Shown: positions 8,123 to 14,766, counted from the stretch's first letter. The stretch: 14,924 nt of DNA from an uncultured Collinsella sp. (GCA_900552425.1 URZR01000026.1:1-14924); one strand, 5' to 3'. Numbers and translations: made by a program. Notes: generated from the sequence alone by a model not told the origin.

Positions 8123-8761
8123 GTGGCAAACGAGAGCAATAAGGAACTGACGAGTGTTTGGACGCCCGCCAACATCGTGACGTGCGTTCGCATCGTCTTT
8201 ATCCCGGTGTTCATGATCGTGTCGGCGCTTTCTCACACGAGTGTTGCCGGTACAGATTGGAGTACCTTCGACGGCCCGCTCGCCGCCGCTGCCTTCATTC
8301 TGTATGTGATCCTGTCGTGCACCGATAAGGTCGACGGTTATCTGGCGCGCTCGCGCAATGAGATCACCGATTTCGGTAAGTTCCTGGACCCTATCGCCGA
8401 CAAGCTGCTGGTGTTCTCGGCCCTGCTGCTGTTCTTGGATTTTGGCGCGGTGACCGTGTGGTCCGTATTCATCATCTTGTTCCGCGAGCTGCTGGTGAGC
8501 GCTCTTCGCATGGTCGCGAGTGCGGCCGGCGTGGTCGTTGCCGCCGATAAGCTCGGCAAGTATAAGACGGCGACCACGATGGTCTCCATCTGCGGCTATC
8601 TGTGCGTCTTTGCTATGACCGGCCTCCAGTTGGGGCCTGCGGAGCTGTTGCTCGGTGTCTATGGCGTCTCACGCTTCCTGTACGCTGTTGCCGTTGTCCT
8701 GACCGTTATCTCGGGCGCCCAGTACTTCTGGAACTGCCGCAAGATCGTCTTTTCGGTCTAG
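8123..8761 (+). CDS. pgsA: CDP-diacylglycerol--glycerol-3-phosphate 3-phosphatidyltransferase
   Basis: 212-residue integral membrane enzyme making phosphatidylglycerophosphate, the committed step to phosphatidylglycerol. It has the complete CDP-alcohol phosphotransferase signature D-x2-DG-x2-AR-x8-G-x3-D-x3-D: Asp68, Asp71, Gly72, Ala75, Arg76, Gly85, Asp89 and Asp93. Several hydrophobic segments follow (about 20-36, 52-66, 95-125, 143-165, 170-200). Start is GTG with GGAG 6 nt upstream, overlapping the rimO stop. The family includes other CDP-alcohol transferases; the pgsA name rests on the DKVDGYLAR motif form and the pgsA-cinA-recA order seen in many Gram-positives. Confidence 0.92.
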   Translation: MANESNKELTSVWTPANIVTCVRIVFIPVFMIVSALSHTSVAGTDWSTFDGPLAAAAFILYVILSCTDKVDGYLARSRNEITDFGKFLDPIADKLLVFSALLLFLDFGAVTVWSVFIILFRELLVSALRMVASAAGVVVAADKLGKYKTATTMVSICGYLCVFAMTGLQLGPAELLLGVYGVSRFLYAVAVVLTVISGAQYFWNCRKIVFSV

Positions 8762-8773
8762 GTCCTGGTAGGT

Positions 8774-9304
8774 ATGACGGACTCTTTTGAGCAGATTTCC
8801 GCACATAACGAGGAGCTGGCGCGCGATATTGTCGAGCGCGCGAGTGCCCGTGGGGTGACGGTGTCGACGGCGGAGTCGCTGACGGCGGGCATGATCGCCT
8901 CGACGATTGCCGATATCCCGGGTGCCTCGGCGGTGCTGCGCGGCGGTGCGGTGACCTATTGCGATGAGATCAAACATCGCGTTCTGGGTGTTGAGCAGGA
9001 GACGCTCGATCGGTTTAGCGCCGTGTCGCACCAGACGGCGCGTGAGATGGCCGCGGGCTCGCTGGACCTCTATCAGAGCGATGTGGCCGTAAGCGCAACG
9101 GGCTACGCTGGGCCCGGTGGTGGCACCGAGCAGGACCCCGCCGGTACGTTCTATATTGGCTGGGCGCATCGCGCGGTCGATGGGGAAGTGCCGGTCGTGG
9201 ACTCTGTGCGTTGCCACTATGAGGGCAACCGTTCGTGTGTTCGTGCCCATGCGGTCGCGGAGGCATTGGGACGCATTGCCCTTGTGCTCAACTCTATGGA
9301 ATAG
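8774..9304 (+). CDS. CinA C-terminal domain protein, NMN deamidase type (PncC-like)
   Basis: 176 residues covering only the CinA C-terminal domain; the N-terminal MoeA-like domain of full CinA (about 410 residues) is absent, and pgsA ends 12 nt upstream, leaving no room for it. Family motifs are AESLTAG (33-39), GGAVTYCDEIKHRVLGV (57-73) and SATGYAGPGGGT (107-118). Stand-alone forms deamidate nicotinamide mononucleotide in NAD recycling. The cin name comes from competence induction in Streptococcus. The Shine-Dalgarno is poor (GGTAGGT directly before the ATG), so translation is probably coupled to pgsA. Last gene of the first operon, followed by a hairpin. Confidence 0.92.
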   Translation: MTDSFEQISAHNEELARDIVERASARGVTVSTAESLTAGMIASTIADIPGASAVLRGGAVTYCDEIKHRVLGVEQETLDRFSAVSHQTAREMAAGSLDLYQSDVAVSATGYAGPGGGTEQDPAGTFYIGWAHRAVDGEVPVVDSVRCHYEGNRSCVRAHAVAEALGRIALVLNSME

Positions 9305-9314
9305 ACGTGTTTTC

Positions 9315-9337
9315 AGGGGCCTTAGGGCCCCTTAATT
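9315..9337 (+). terminator. Probable intrinsic terminator after cinA
   Basis: Perfect 7-bp stem AGGGGCC (9315-9321) / GGCCCCT (9326-9332) with a TTAG loop, then TAATT. It starts 10 nt after the cinA stop, before the recA promoter. The T-tract is short, so efficiency is uncertain. Confidence 0.6.
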
Positions 9338-9412
9338 GTGGAGATAGGGACCATTGACCGGAATTACGTTTGCGCTGGTACATGGCCTAAATTTGTTCGT
9401 GCATCCGTATTT

Positions 9413-9463
9413 GTGATTGGCGTGGTCAAGCGTTTGGTCGGTGATTGGTTGGCGTTTGGTCGG
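9413..9463. repeat. Interleaved short direct repeats upstream of recA
   Basis: CGTTTGGTCGG occurs at 9431-9441 and 9453-9463 (22-bp period), and GTGATTGG at 9413-9420 and 9441-9448 (28-bp period). All lie 40-90 bp upstream of the recA -35. Possible binding sites, or chance in a TTGG-rich tract. Confidence 0.5.
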
Positions 9464-9502
9464 GTTTTGGAATGTACGGGTGCATATGATGAATCTGAAC
9501 GG

Positions 9503-9531
9503 TTGACCACGAACAGCCGTTCGTTTATTAT
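9503..9531 (+). promoter_or_regulatory. recA promoter (-35 TTGACC, 17-nt spacer, -10 TATTAT)
   Basis: TTGACC at 9503-9508 and TATTAT at 9526-9531 are each one base from the sigma-70 consensus at ideal spacing. Transcription would start near 9538-9540, giving a short leader of about 22 nt before the recA ATG at 9562. Confidence 0.82.
9509..9524. promoter_or_regulatory. LexA (SOS) box in the recA promoter spacer
   Basis: ACGAACAGCCGTTCGT contains CGAAC-N4-GTTCG exactly (9510-9523), the Gram-positive/actinobacterial LexA operator, with one further matched pair outside. It fills the spacer between -35 and -10, where LexA binding would block RNA polymerase. Confidence 0.88.
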
Positions 9532-9561
9532 CGTTTCAGGTTGTTAAGAGGAGGGCTATTC

Positions 9562-10710
9562 ATGGCCAAGAATTCAGGTCCCGTACGTACTGTTCATGCA
9601 CGCACGACGGGTAAAGAGCGCGATGAGATGATCGCCACCACCAAGGCCGAGATCGAGAAGAAGTTCGGCCAGGGCTCTATTATGAGGTACGGCGACGGCG
9701 GTCCCGAGCTCGAGGTCGAGGCGATTCCGACGGGCTCTCTGGCGCTCGATGCCGCCTTGGGTATCGGCGGCGTTCCGCGCGGCCGTATCGTTGAGATTTA
9801 TGGTCCCGAGTCCTCCGGTAAGACGACGCTTTCGCTTGAGATTCTTGCAGAGGCACAGGCCATGGGCGGCGTTGTGGCATTTATCGATGCCGAGCACGCG
9901 CTTGATCCTACCTATGCCGCGCGCATCGGTGTTGATATCGATGAGGTCCTAATTTCCCAGCCCGACACGGGCGAGCAGGCGCTCGAGATCGTCGATATGC
10001 TTGTGCGCTCCGGCGCCATCGACGCCATCGTCGTCGACTCTGTTGCCGCCTTGACTCCGCGTGCCGAGATCGAGGGCGAGATCGGTGACACGACAGTGGG
10101 TCTGCAGGCTCGCTTGATGAGCCAGGCGCTCCGCAAGCTCGCTGGCTCGCTTGCCAAGTCCAACACGACCTGCATCTTCATTAACCAGTTGCGCGAGAAG
10201 ATCGGCGTCATGTTTGGCAACCCCGAGACCACCACGGGCGGACGCGCGCTCAAGTTCTTCTCTTCCGTGCGAATCGATATTCGCAAAATCGATACCATCA
10301 AGCTCAAGGACGAGGTTATCGGCAATCGCGTGCGCGCCAAGGTCGTTAAGAACAAGGTGGCCGCTCCGTTCCGCTCGGCTGAGTTTGACATCATGTACGG
10401 CACCGGCATCTCCAAAGAGGGCTCAATTCTGGATATGGCCGTCGAGTGCGGTATTTGCAAAAAGATGGGGTCCTGGTTTGCCTATGGCGAGGATAAGCTC
10501 GGCAACGGTCGCGAGGCCGCCAAGACATTCCTGCGCGAGCATCCCGATTGCGCCGACGAGATTGAGCACAAGGTTCGCCTTGCCTGCGGCCTTGAGTATG
10601 ACGATGATGCCCCCTCCGAGGTTGAGTTGACCGATCAGCCCGCTCCCGAGGAGTTTGACGAGCTGTACGCCATCGATGGCTCCGCAATGCTCGACGATGA
10701 CGACGAGTAG
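9562..10710 (+). CDS. recA: Recombinase RecA
   Basis: 382-residue RecA, the ATP-dependent strand-exchange protein that also triggers LexA self-cleavage in the SOS response. Walker A GPESSGKT (81-88), catalytic Glu111 in IDAEHALDP, Walker B AIVVDS (155-160), loop L2 MFGNPETTTGG (217-227) and the usual acidic C-terminal tail (347-382). The ATG at 9562 is chosen over an in-frame TTG at 9541: AGGAGG at 9549-9554 is 7 nt away, and MAKNSG is a normal RecA start. An SOS promoter lies just upstream, and recX follows after 11 nt, so the two are almost surely one SOS-regulated unit. Confidence 0.98.
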   Translation: MAKNSGPVRTVHARTTGKERDEMIATTKAEIEKKFGQGSIMRYGDGGPELEVEAIPTGSLALDAALGIGGVPRGRIVEIYGPESSGKTTLSLEILAEAQAMGGVVAFIDAEHALDPTYAARIGVDIDEVLISQPDTGEQALEIVDMLVRSGAIDAIVVDSVAALTPRAEIEGEIGDTTVGLQARLMSQALRKLAGSLAKSNTTCIFINQLREKIGVMFGNPETTTGGRALKFFSSVRIDIRKIDTIKLKDEVIGNRVRAKVVKNKVAAPFRSAEFDIMYGTGISKEGSILDMAVECGICKKMGSWFAYGEDKLGNGREAAKTFLREHPDCADEIEHKVRLACGLEYDDDAPSEVELTDQPAPEEFDELYAIDGSAMLDDDDE

Positions 10711-10721
10711 CGGATGTCGAC

Positions 10722-11414
10722 ATGTCGTATACGGTGACCGAGGCCACGGTCGTCTTTCCCGATAAGAAGGCGGCCTCCTCGTTCTCGAACGGTTATGCGT
10801 CTAAAAAGCCCTGTGCGCATATCGATTGCGATCTTGAGGGCGGTTTTGAACGTTCCATTTGGATTCCCGTGCGCGTGGCGCGCCTGTACGTTAAGAACCG
10901 CCCCGACCTTCCCTGTGATTGGGATGACTTTCGCGAGGCGGTACAACTTATCGAGCGCAAATGTGCGCTCACCATGGTGACCGAGATGCTTTCGCGCCGC
11001 GATCATGCCACGGGCGAGGTGCGCGTTAAGTTGGCGCGCTATGGCTTTCGACAGCCTGCGATCGATTTTGCGGTTGCTCGAGCGACCGAGTATCGTTTTT
11101 TGGACGAGAACCGCTTTTGCTCGTACTTTATCGAAGAGCGTAAGCGTCGCGGCTGGGGACAGCGCAAGATCGAGGTTGAGCTCAAGCGTCGTCATGTCGT
11201 GCTTGACGATATCCCCGGGTATCCCGAGGCGTATTTTGCCGTGGATGACGACTTGGCTCGTGCATCGGCTTTGCTCGCTAAACGTCGCGTTCCCGAGGCG
11301 CGTGCATTCGAAAAGCTCGTCAGATTCTTGATGGGCAAGGGCTTTTCGTATCACATCGCCGCCGATGCCGTTAAAGCACGCCTCGATGCCTCAAGCGAGG
11401 AGTACGCCTTGTAA
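10722..11414 (+). CDS. recX: Regulatory protein RecX
   Basis: 230 residues rich in Arg and Lys. It carries the RecX three-helix repeats: LIERKCALTMVTEMLSRRDH and EVRVKLARYGF (about 76-112), FLDENRFCSYFIEERKRRGWGQRKIEVELKRR (about 126-157), and a third repeat (about 186-222). RecX proteins bind inside the RecA filament groove and limit RecA activity. It starts 11 nt after recA with only a weak Shine-Dalgarno; an ATG at 10714 is out of frame. The N-terminal about 70 residues are outside the conserved repeats and are not recognised. Assignment rests on these repeats plus position. Confidence 0.9.
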   Translation: MSYTVTEATVVFPDKKAASSFSNGYASKKPCAHIDCDLEGGFERSIWIPVRVARLYVKNRPDLPCDWDDFREAVQLIERKCALTMVTEMLSRRDHATGEVRVKLARYGFRQPAIDFAVARATEYRFLDENRFCSYFIEERKRRGWGQRKIEVELKRRHVVLDDIPGYPEAYFAVDDDLARASALLAKRRVPEARAFEKLVRFLMGKGFSYHIAADAVKARLDASSEEYAL

Positions 11415-11418
11415 GCGT

Positions 11419-11478
11419 GCACCCGTTACGCCCCTGCCGTTCACCGCTTGATTGGCGCCGTGCCGGGTGCGTTTATTT
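11419..11478 (+). terminator. Possible terminator of recA-recX
   Basis: GCACCCG (11419-11425) pairs perfectly with CGGGTGC (11464-11470), followed by GTTTATTT. The 38-nt loop is long. The T-rich tail runs into the -35 of the rny promoter. It begins 5 nt after the recX stop. Confidence 0.4.
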
Positions 11479-11505
11479 GACAGTTGTTGCGGTTCAACGT
11501 AGGAT
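11477..11505 (+). promoter_or_regulatory. Probable rny promoter (TTGACA, 17 nt, TAGGAT)
   Basis: A perfect TTGACA at 11477-11482 is followed at 17 nt by TAGGAT (11500-11505). GATAAT at 11503-11508 is an alternative -10 but at 20 nt. The predicted start near 11512 leaves about 160 nt of leader. A 7-bp inverted repeat TGACAGT (11478-11484) / ACTGTCA (11510-11516) brackets the core promoter. Confidence 0.65.
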
Positions 11506-11534
11506 AATCACTGTCATTTGCTTTGTGATATGTG

Positions 11535-11558
11535 CTCATCTGTGATGAGTTTGTTTAT
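11535..11558 (+). terminator. Small hairpin with T-rich tail in the rny leader
   Basis: CTCATC (11535-11540) and GATGAG (11544-11549) form a 6-bp stem with a 3-nt loop followed by TTTGTTTAT. It would lie about 20 nt after the predicted start, so it could attenuate, but the stem is weak. Confidence 0.3.
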
Positions 11559-11610
11559 ATGTTTATTTGTATCCGACCCGCATAAGCTGCGCCCATATTA
11601 CTCAAATGTC

Positions 11611-11636
11611 GCGAGCCGTTCGTAAGGACGGTTCGC
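11611..11636 (+). promoter_or_regulatory. Leader hairpin with GNRA-type loop upstream of rny
   Basis: GCGAGCCGTTC (11611-11621) pairs with GGACGGTTCGC (11626-11636): 11 pairs including two G-T wobbles, closing a GTAA loop (11622-11625), a GNRA tetraloop in RNA. It ends 35 nt before the rny ATG. The wobble pairs lie in the + strand RNA, so an RNA role is plausible. Confidence 0.55.
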
Positions 11637-11671
11637 TTTGCTGTGTAACGAATCCATAAAAAGGAGTGAGC

Positions 11672-13222
11672 ATGCCTATCATTGCAGCGCTCGTTGGCCT
11701 CGTTTTGGGTGCCATCGCCGCCATTGCCTACATGCGCACCGCCAAGCAGGGTAGTCTTCACGAGGCCGACGAAAAGATCCAGTCGGCACACGCGCAGGCA
11801 GAGTCCCTGATCGGTGATGCAAAGCGTCAGGCCGAGACCCTCAAAAAAGAGGCTCTGCTCGAGGCTAAGGAAGAGATTATCAAGAACAAGCAGGCCGCTG
11901 AGGCCGAGGACAAGCAACGTAAGAGCGAGATTCGCACGCTCGAAAATCGCGTGATGCAGCGCGAGGAATCGCTCGATCGTCGCAACGATGCGCTCGATAA
12001 GCGCGAGCATCAGCTGTCCAGCCAGGCCGGTCAGGTCGAGAAGCGCTCTCGCGAGCTTGAGGAGCTCTGCGCCAAGCAGACTTCCGAGCTTGAGCGTATT
12101 GCCGACCTTACGCGCGAGGATGCTCACAAGGAGCTGCTCGACAAGGTCCGCGGCGAGGTTACCCACGAGGCGGCCACCATCATCCGCGAGTCTGAGCAGC
12201 AGGTTCGCGCCGAGTGCCACAAGACCGCTCAGGAGATTCTCTCCCTGGCGATTCAGCGTTGCGCCGCCGACCATACCGCTGAGGTCACCGTCACTTCCGT
12301 GCATATTCCCTCTGATGATCTCAAGGGTCGTATCATCGGTCGCGAGGGTCGCAACATCCGGACCTTCGAGCAGGTTTCCGGCGTCAACCTCGTGATTGAC
12401 GACACCCCCGAGACCGTCGTACTCTCGAGCTTCGATCCGGTCCGTCGTGAGACCGCCCGCGTGGCACTTGAGAACCTCATTGCCGACGGTCGTATTCACC
12501 CCGCCCGCATCGAGGAGATGTATCACAAGGCTGCCGATTTGGTTCAGCAGCGTGTGCGCGAGGCCGGCGAGCAGGCCGCCTTCGATACCGGTATCCACGA
12601 CCTGCATCCCGAGATCGTCAAGACCCTGGGTGCTCTTCGCTACCGCACCTCGTTTGGCCAGAACGTGCTGCAGCACTCGCTTGAGGTCTCCGACCTGTGC
12701 GGCGTTATGGCCTCAGAACTTGGCCTGGATGTTGTAACCGCCAAGCGCGCCGGCCTTCTGCACGACCTGGGCAAGGCCATCGACCACGACGTTGAGGGCC
12801 CCCATGCTGTCATTGGCGCCGAGCTTGCCCGCCGTTATGGCGAGAAGCCCGTTATCGTCCATGCGATCGAGGCCCATCATGCCGACGTCGATCCCAACAC
12901 GGTGCTCGACGTTCTGGTCCAGGCTGCCGATGCCGTCTCCGCTTCTCGCCCCGGTGCCCGCCGCGAGTCGGCCGAGAACTACATCAAGCGCCTTGAGAAG
13001 CTCGAGGAGATCGCCAACTCTTATGACGGCGTCGAGCGTACCTATGCCATGCAGGCCGGTCGTGAGGTCCATGTCATGGTTCAGCCGGACAAGATCTCCG
13101 ATGCCCAGTCCACGGTGCTTGCGCACGATATCGCCCATCAGATCGAGGAAGAGATGGAGTATCCCGGTCAGGTGCGCGTTGTCGTGATTCGCGAGAGCCG
13201 TGCCGTCGATATCGCTAAATAA
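11672..13222 (+). CDS. rny: Ribonuclease Y
   Basis: 516-residue membrane-anchored endoribonuclease that starts bulk mRNA decay. N-terminal membrane helix (about 3-21), long charged coiled coil (about 28-190), KH RNA-binding domain (about 205-270) with the GREG loop (223-226), HD domain (about 330-430) with the catalytic His364-Asp365 in LLHDLGKA, and the conserved C-terminal EEEMEYPGQVRVVVIRE. Length matches the family (about 520). The ATG at 11672 has AAGGAG ending 5 nt before it; a GTG two codons upstream overlaps that site and is unlikely. Its own promoter and a structured leader precede it; the next gene starts 1 nt after its stop. Confidence 0.97.
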   Translation: MPIIAALVGLVLGAIAAIAYMRTAKQGSLHEADEKIQSAHAQAESLIGDAKRQAETLKKEALLEAKEEIIKNKQAAEAEDKQRKSEIRTLENRVMQREESLDRRNDALDKREHQLSSQAGQVEKRSRELEELCAKQTSELERIADLTREDAHKELLDKVRGEVTHEAATIIRESEQQVRAECHKTAQEILSLAIQRCAADHTAEVTVTSVHIPSDDLKGRIIGREGRNIRTFEQVSGVNLVIDDTPETVVLSSFDPVRRETARVALENLIADGRIHPARIEEMYHKAADLVQQRVREAGEQAAFDTGIHDLHPEIVKTLGALRYRTSFGQNVLQHSLEVSDLCGVMASELGLDVVTAKRAGLLHDLGKAIDHDVEGPHAVIGAELARRYGEKPVIVHAIEAHHADVDPNTVLDVLVQAADAVSASRPGARRESAENYIKRLEKLEEIANSYDGVERTYAMQAGREVHVMVQPDKISDAQSTVLAHDIAHQIEEEMEYPGQVRVVVIRESRAVDIAK

Positions 13223-13223
13223 T

Positions 13224-14309
13224 ATGAGCGACGCGAACGAGCTCATCTCATTTATCGCGTCGATGTCGGGGGAGGGCAACCTTCGCGTCGAGGAAAACCT
13301 TGGCGAGGGGTATGTCCGCCTCCGCGTTTCGGAGGCCGAGCGCCGTCAAGCCAAGCATGACATTCAGCATGTAGAGGACATTGTCATCGAGATGCTGCGC
13401 AATGCTCGCGATGCCGGAGCCGATAAGGTTTATCTTGCCACGACCAAGGAGGAGGGTGTTCGCACCCTCCTCTTCCTGGATAACGGTTCGGGTGTGCCGC
13501 AGGATATGCAGGAGCGTATCTTCGATGCCCGTGTCACCTCCAAGCTCGAGAGCATGAAAATGGACCGTTGGGGTGTTCACGGTCGTGGTATGGCGCTGTT
13601 CTCTATCAAGCAGAACACGGATGAGGCACGCGTTGTTACATCGGGCGTCGATTTGGGCTCTGCGTTTAAGGTGTGCGTTGCTACTGATCGCTTGGGTGAG
13701 CGCGCCGACCAGTCGAGCTGGCCTCAGGCGGTTAAAGACGAAGACGGCCGCTATGTATGTGCTCGCGGCCCCCACAACATCATTCGCGCTGCGTGTGAGT
13801 TTGCCCTTGAGGAGCTGCGTTGCTGCGATGTGTATCTGGGCTCTCCGTCCGAGATCGCAGCGACCCTGTACGCTCAGGCTTCGAGTCGTCTCGATACGTC
13901 GCGCCTGCTCTTTATCGACGACGAGTGCGAGCTTCCGGTTATCGATCGTTTGGGCCTTGCCTCGGATGCCGAGGACTTTATCCGGATCTGCTCGGGGCTG
14001 GGTCTCGAGATGTCCGAGCGCACTGCCCACCGTATTCTGTCGGGACAGATTAGGCCCGTTCGCGGCGTGACCGCGCGTCTGCTGCGCGAGCGTGATTCCA
14101 CCTCGCATGCGCCTGCTCCCGTCGATCTTGCCAAGGACCGTCGAGGTCTTCGCATCGCCAAGGATGACATGGCGCAGTTTTCGCGTGCTGTCGAGCGTGA
14201 CTTTAACGAGCTCGCCGCCCGGTATTACCTCAATCTGTGCGGCGACCCTAAGATTCGCGTTTCGCGTGATCGCATCACGGTGACGTTCGATCTTGCCAAA
14301 GAGGAATAG
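13224..14309 (+). CDS. GHL/Bergerat-fold ATPase of unknown function
   Basis: 361 residues; not recognised as a named gene. The N-terminal half has an ATP-binding fold of the gyrase/Hsp90/MutL type: N-box E-x3-N (Glu56, Asn60) within EMLRNARDAGA, DNGSG (86-90), TSK (105-107, as in MutL and topo VI-type lids) and glycine-rich GVHGRGMALFSI (117-128). It has no histidine-phosphorylation domain, receiver or membrane segment, so it is not an ordinary sensor kinase. The C-terminal half (about 180-361) is helical and charged with no motif I know. The start is ambiguous: ATG 13224, one base after the rny stop and without a Shine-Dalgarno, or an in-frame ATG at 13200 overlapping rny. Either implies translational coupling to RNase Y. 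B. subtilis has ymdB here. Confidence 0.85.
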   Translation: MSDANELISFIASMSGEGNLRVEENLGEGYVRLRVSEAERRQAKHDIQHVEDIVIEMLRNARDAGADKVYLATTKEEGVRTLLFLDNGSGVPQDMQERIFDARVTSKLESMKMDRWGVHGRGMALFSIKQNTDEARVVTSGVDLGSAFKVCVATDRLGERADQSSWPQAVKDEDGRYVCARGPHNIIRAACEFALEELRCCDVYLGSPSEIAATLYAQASSRLDTSRLLFIDDECELPVIDRLGLASDAEDFIRICSGLGLEMSERTAHRILSGQIRPVRGVTARLLRERDSTSHAPAPVDLAKDRRGLRIAKDDMAQFSRAVERDFNELAARYYLNLCGDPKIRVSRDRITVTFDLAKEE

Positions 14310-14315
14310 CATCTT

Positions 14316-14333
14316 TACCGAGTCCGCTCGGTA
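14316..14333. terminator. Perfect hairpin between the ATPase gene and spoVS
   Basis: TACCGAG (14316-14322) / CTCGGTA (14327-14333), 7 bp, with a TCCG loop (UNCG type in RNA). It starts 6 nt after the ATPase stop. No T-run follows, so it may be a weak terminator, an mRNA 3' end stabiliser or an operator. Confidence 0.45.
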
Positions 14334-14350
14334 CGATACAGTTATTGCAG

Positions 14351-14367
14351 TTAAAACGTACTTTTAA
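14351..14367. repeat. AT-rich inverted repeat directly upstream of the spoVS RBS
   Basis: TTAAAA (14351-14356) and TTTTAA (14362-14367) flank CGTAC, 4 nt before the AGGAG of spoVS. A direct repeat CAGTTA (14339-14344, 14348-14353) adjoins it. A promoter or operator is possible, but no clean -35/-10 pair is visible. Confidence 0.35.
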
Positions 14368-14383
14368 ACGCAGGAGTTTCTTC

Positions 14384-14701
14384 ATGGATTGCCTGAAGGT
14401 ATCAAGCAAATCATCGCCCGCGTCCGTTGCCGGCGCTATTGCCGGCATGGTCAAAGATGGCGTCCCGGTCAACATTCAGTGCGTCGGCGCCGGTGCCGTC
14501 AACCAGGCCATCAAGGCCGTCGCCATTGCGCGCGGCTTTCTGATTCCGACCGGCTTTGATGTCTCCTGCGCACCGGTGTTCTCTGATATTCTCATTAACG
14601 GAGAGTCGCGCACGGCAATTCGTCTCTCTATCTACGTTCACCAGATTAATCGGGCTGCTATGGATAACGTCGTCATGGACGACGTCAAGCCTGTTGCGTA
14701 A
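14384..14701 (+). CDS. spoVS: Stage V sporulation protein S (SpoVS) family
   Basis: 105-residue Alba-like small protein. Residues 1-85 align from memory with B. subtilis SpoVS: KVSSKSSPASVAGAIAG, CVGAGAVNQAIKAVAIARGF, GESRTAIRLSI. SpoVS acts in coat and cortex formation in B. subtilis, but the family also occurs in non-spore-formers, where its role is not established; nucleic-acid binding is suggested by the Alba-like fold. The usual length is about 86, so the last about 19 residues (HQINRAAMDNVVMDDVKPVA) are an extension. The ATG is set by AGGAG 7 nt upstream; an upstream in-frame ATG at 14345 would add 13 basic residues and has no Shine-Dalgarno. Lies 74 nt after the ATPase gene and 65 nt before miaB. 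Confidence 0.93.
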   Translation: MDCLKVSSKSSPASVAGAIAGMVKDGVPVNIQCVGAGAVNQAIKAVAIARGFLIPTGFDVSCAPVFSDILINGESRTAIRLSIYVHQINRAAMDNVVMDDVKPVA

Positions 14702-14766
14702 GCGAGCCATCTGCACGCTTGTAGCACTTATGCGCCCCGTCGATACCATCGTTAGGATGTAAGCTC

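Noticed and set aside
8774..9304. CinA as a truncated pseudogene
   Set aside because: The domain is complete with intact motifs, and stand-alone C-terminal CinA proteins are common.
9354..9384. Second TTGACC (9354-9359) as an extra promoter upstream of recA
   Set aside because: No acceptable -10 at 16-18 nt; TACATG at 9379 is three mismatches away and 19 nt off.
9338..9547. 69-codon open frame from a GTG between cinA and recA
   Set aside because: It overlaps the recA promoter and SOS box, lacks a Shine-Dalgarno and its product resembles nothing I know.
9541..9561. TTG at 9541 as the recA start
   Set aside because: It would place the AGGAGG inside the gene and add seven residues not typical of RecA.
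13224..14309. Reading the GHL ATPase as a two-component histidine kinase or as MutL
   Set aside because: No H-box/dimerisation domain or sensor segment is visible, and the second half has no MutL endonuclease or S5-like second domain motif I can recognise. No mutS lies in the window.
14345..14383. ATG at 14345 as the spoVS start
   Set aside because: No Shine-Dalgarno; AGGAG at 14372-14376 fits the ATG at 14384, where homology to SpoVS begins.
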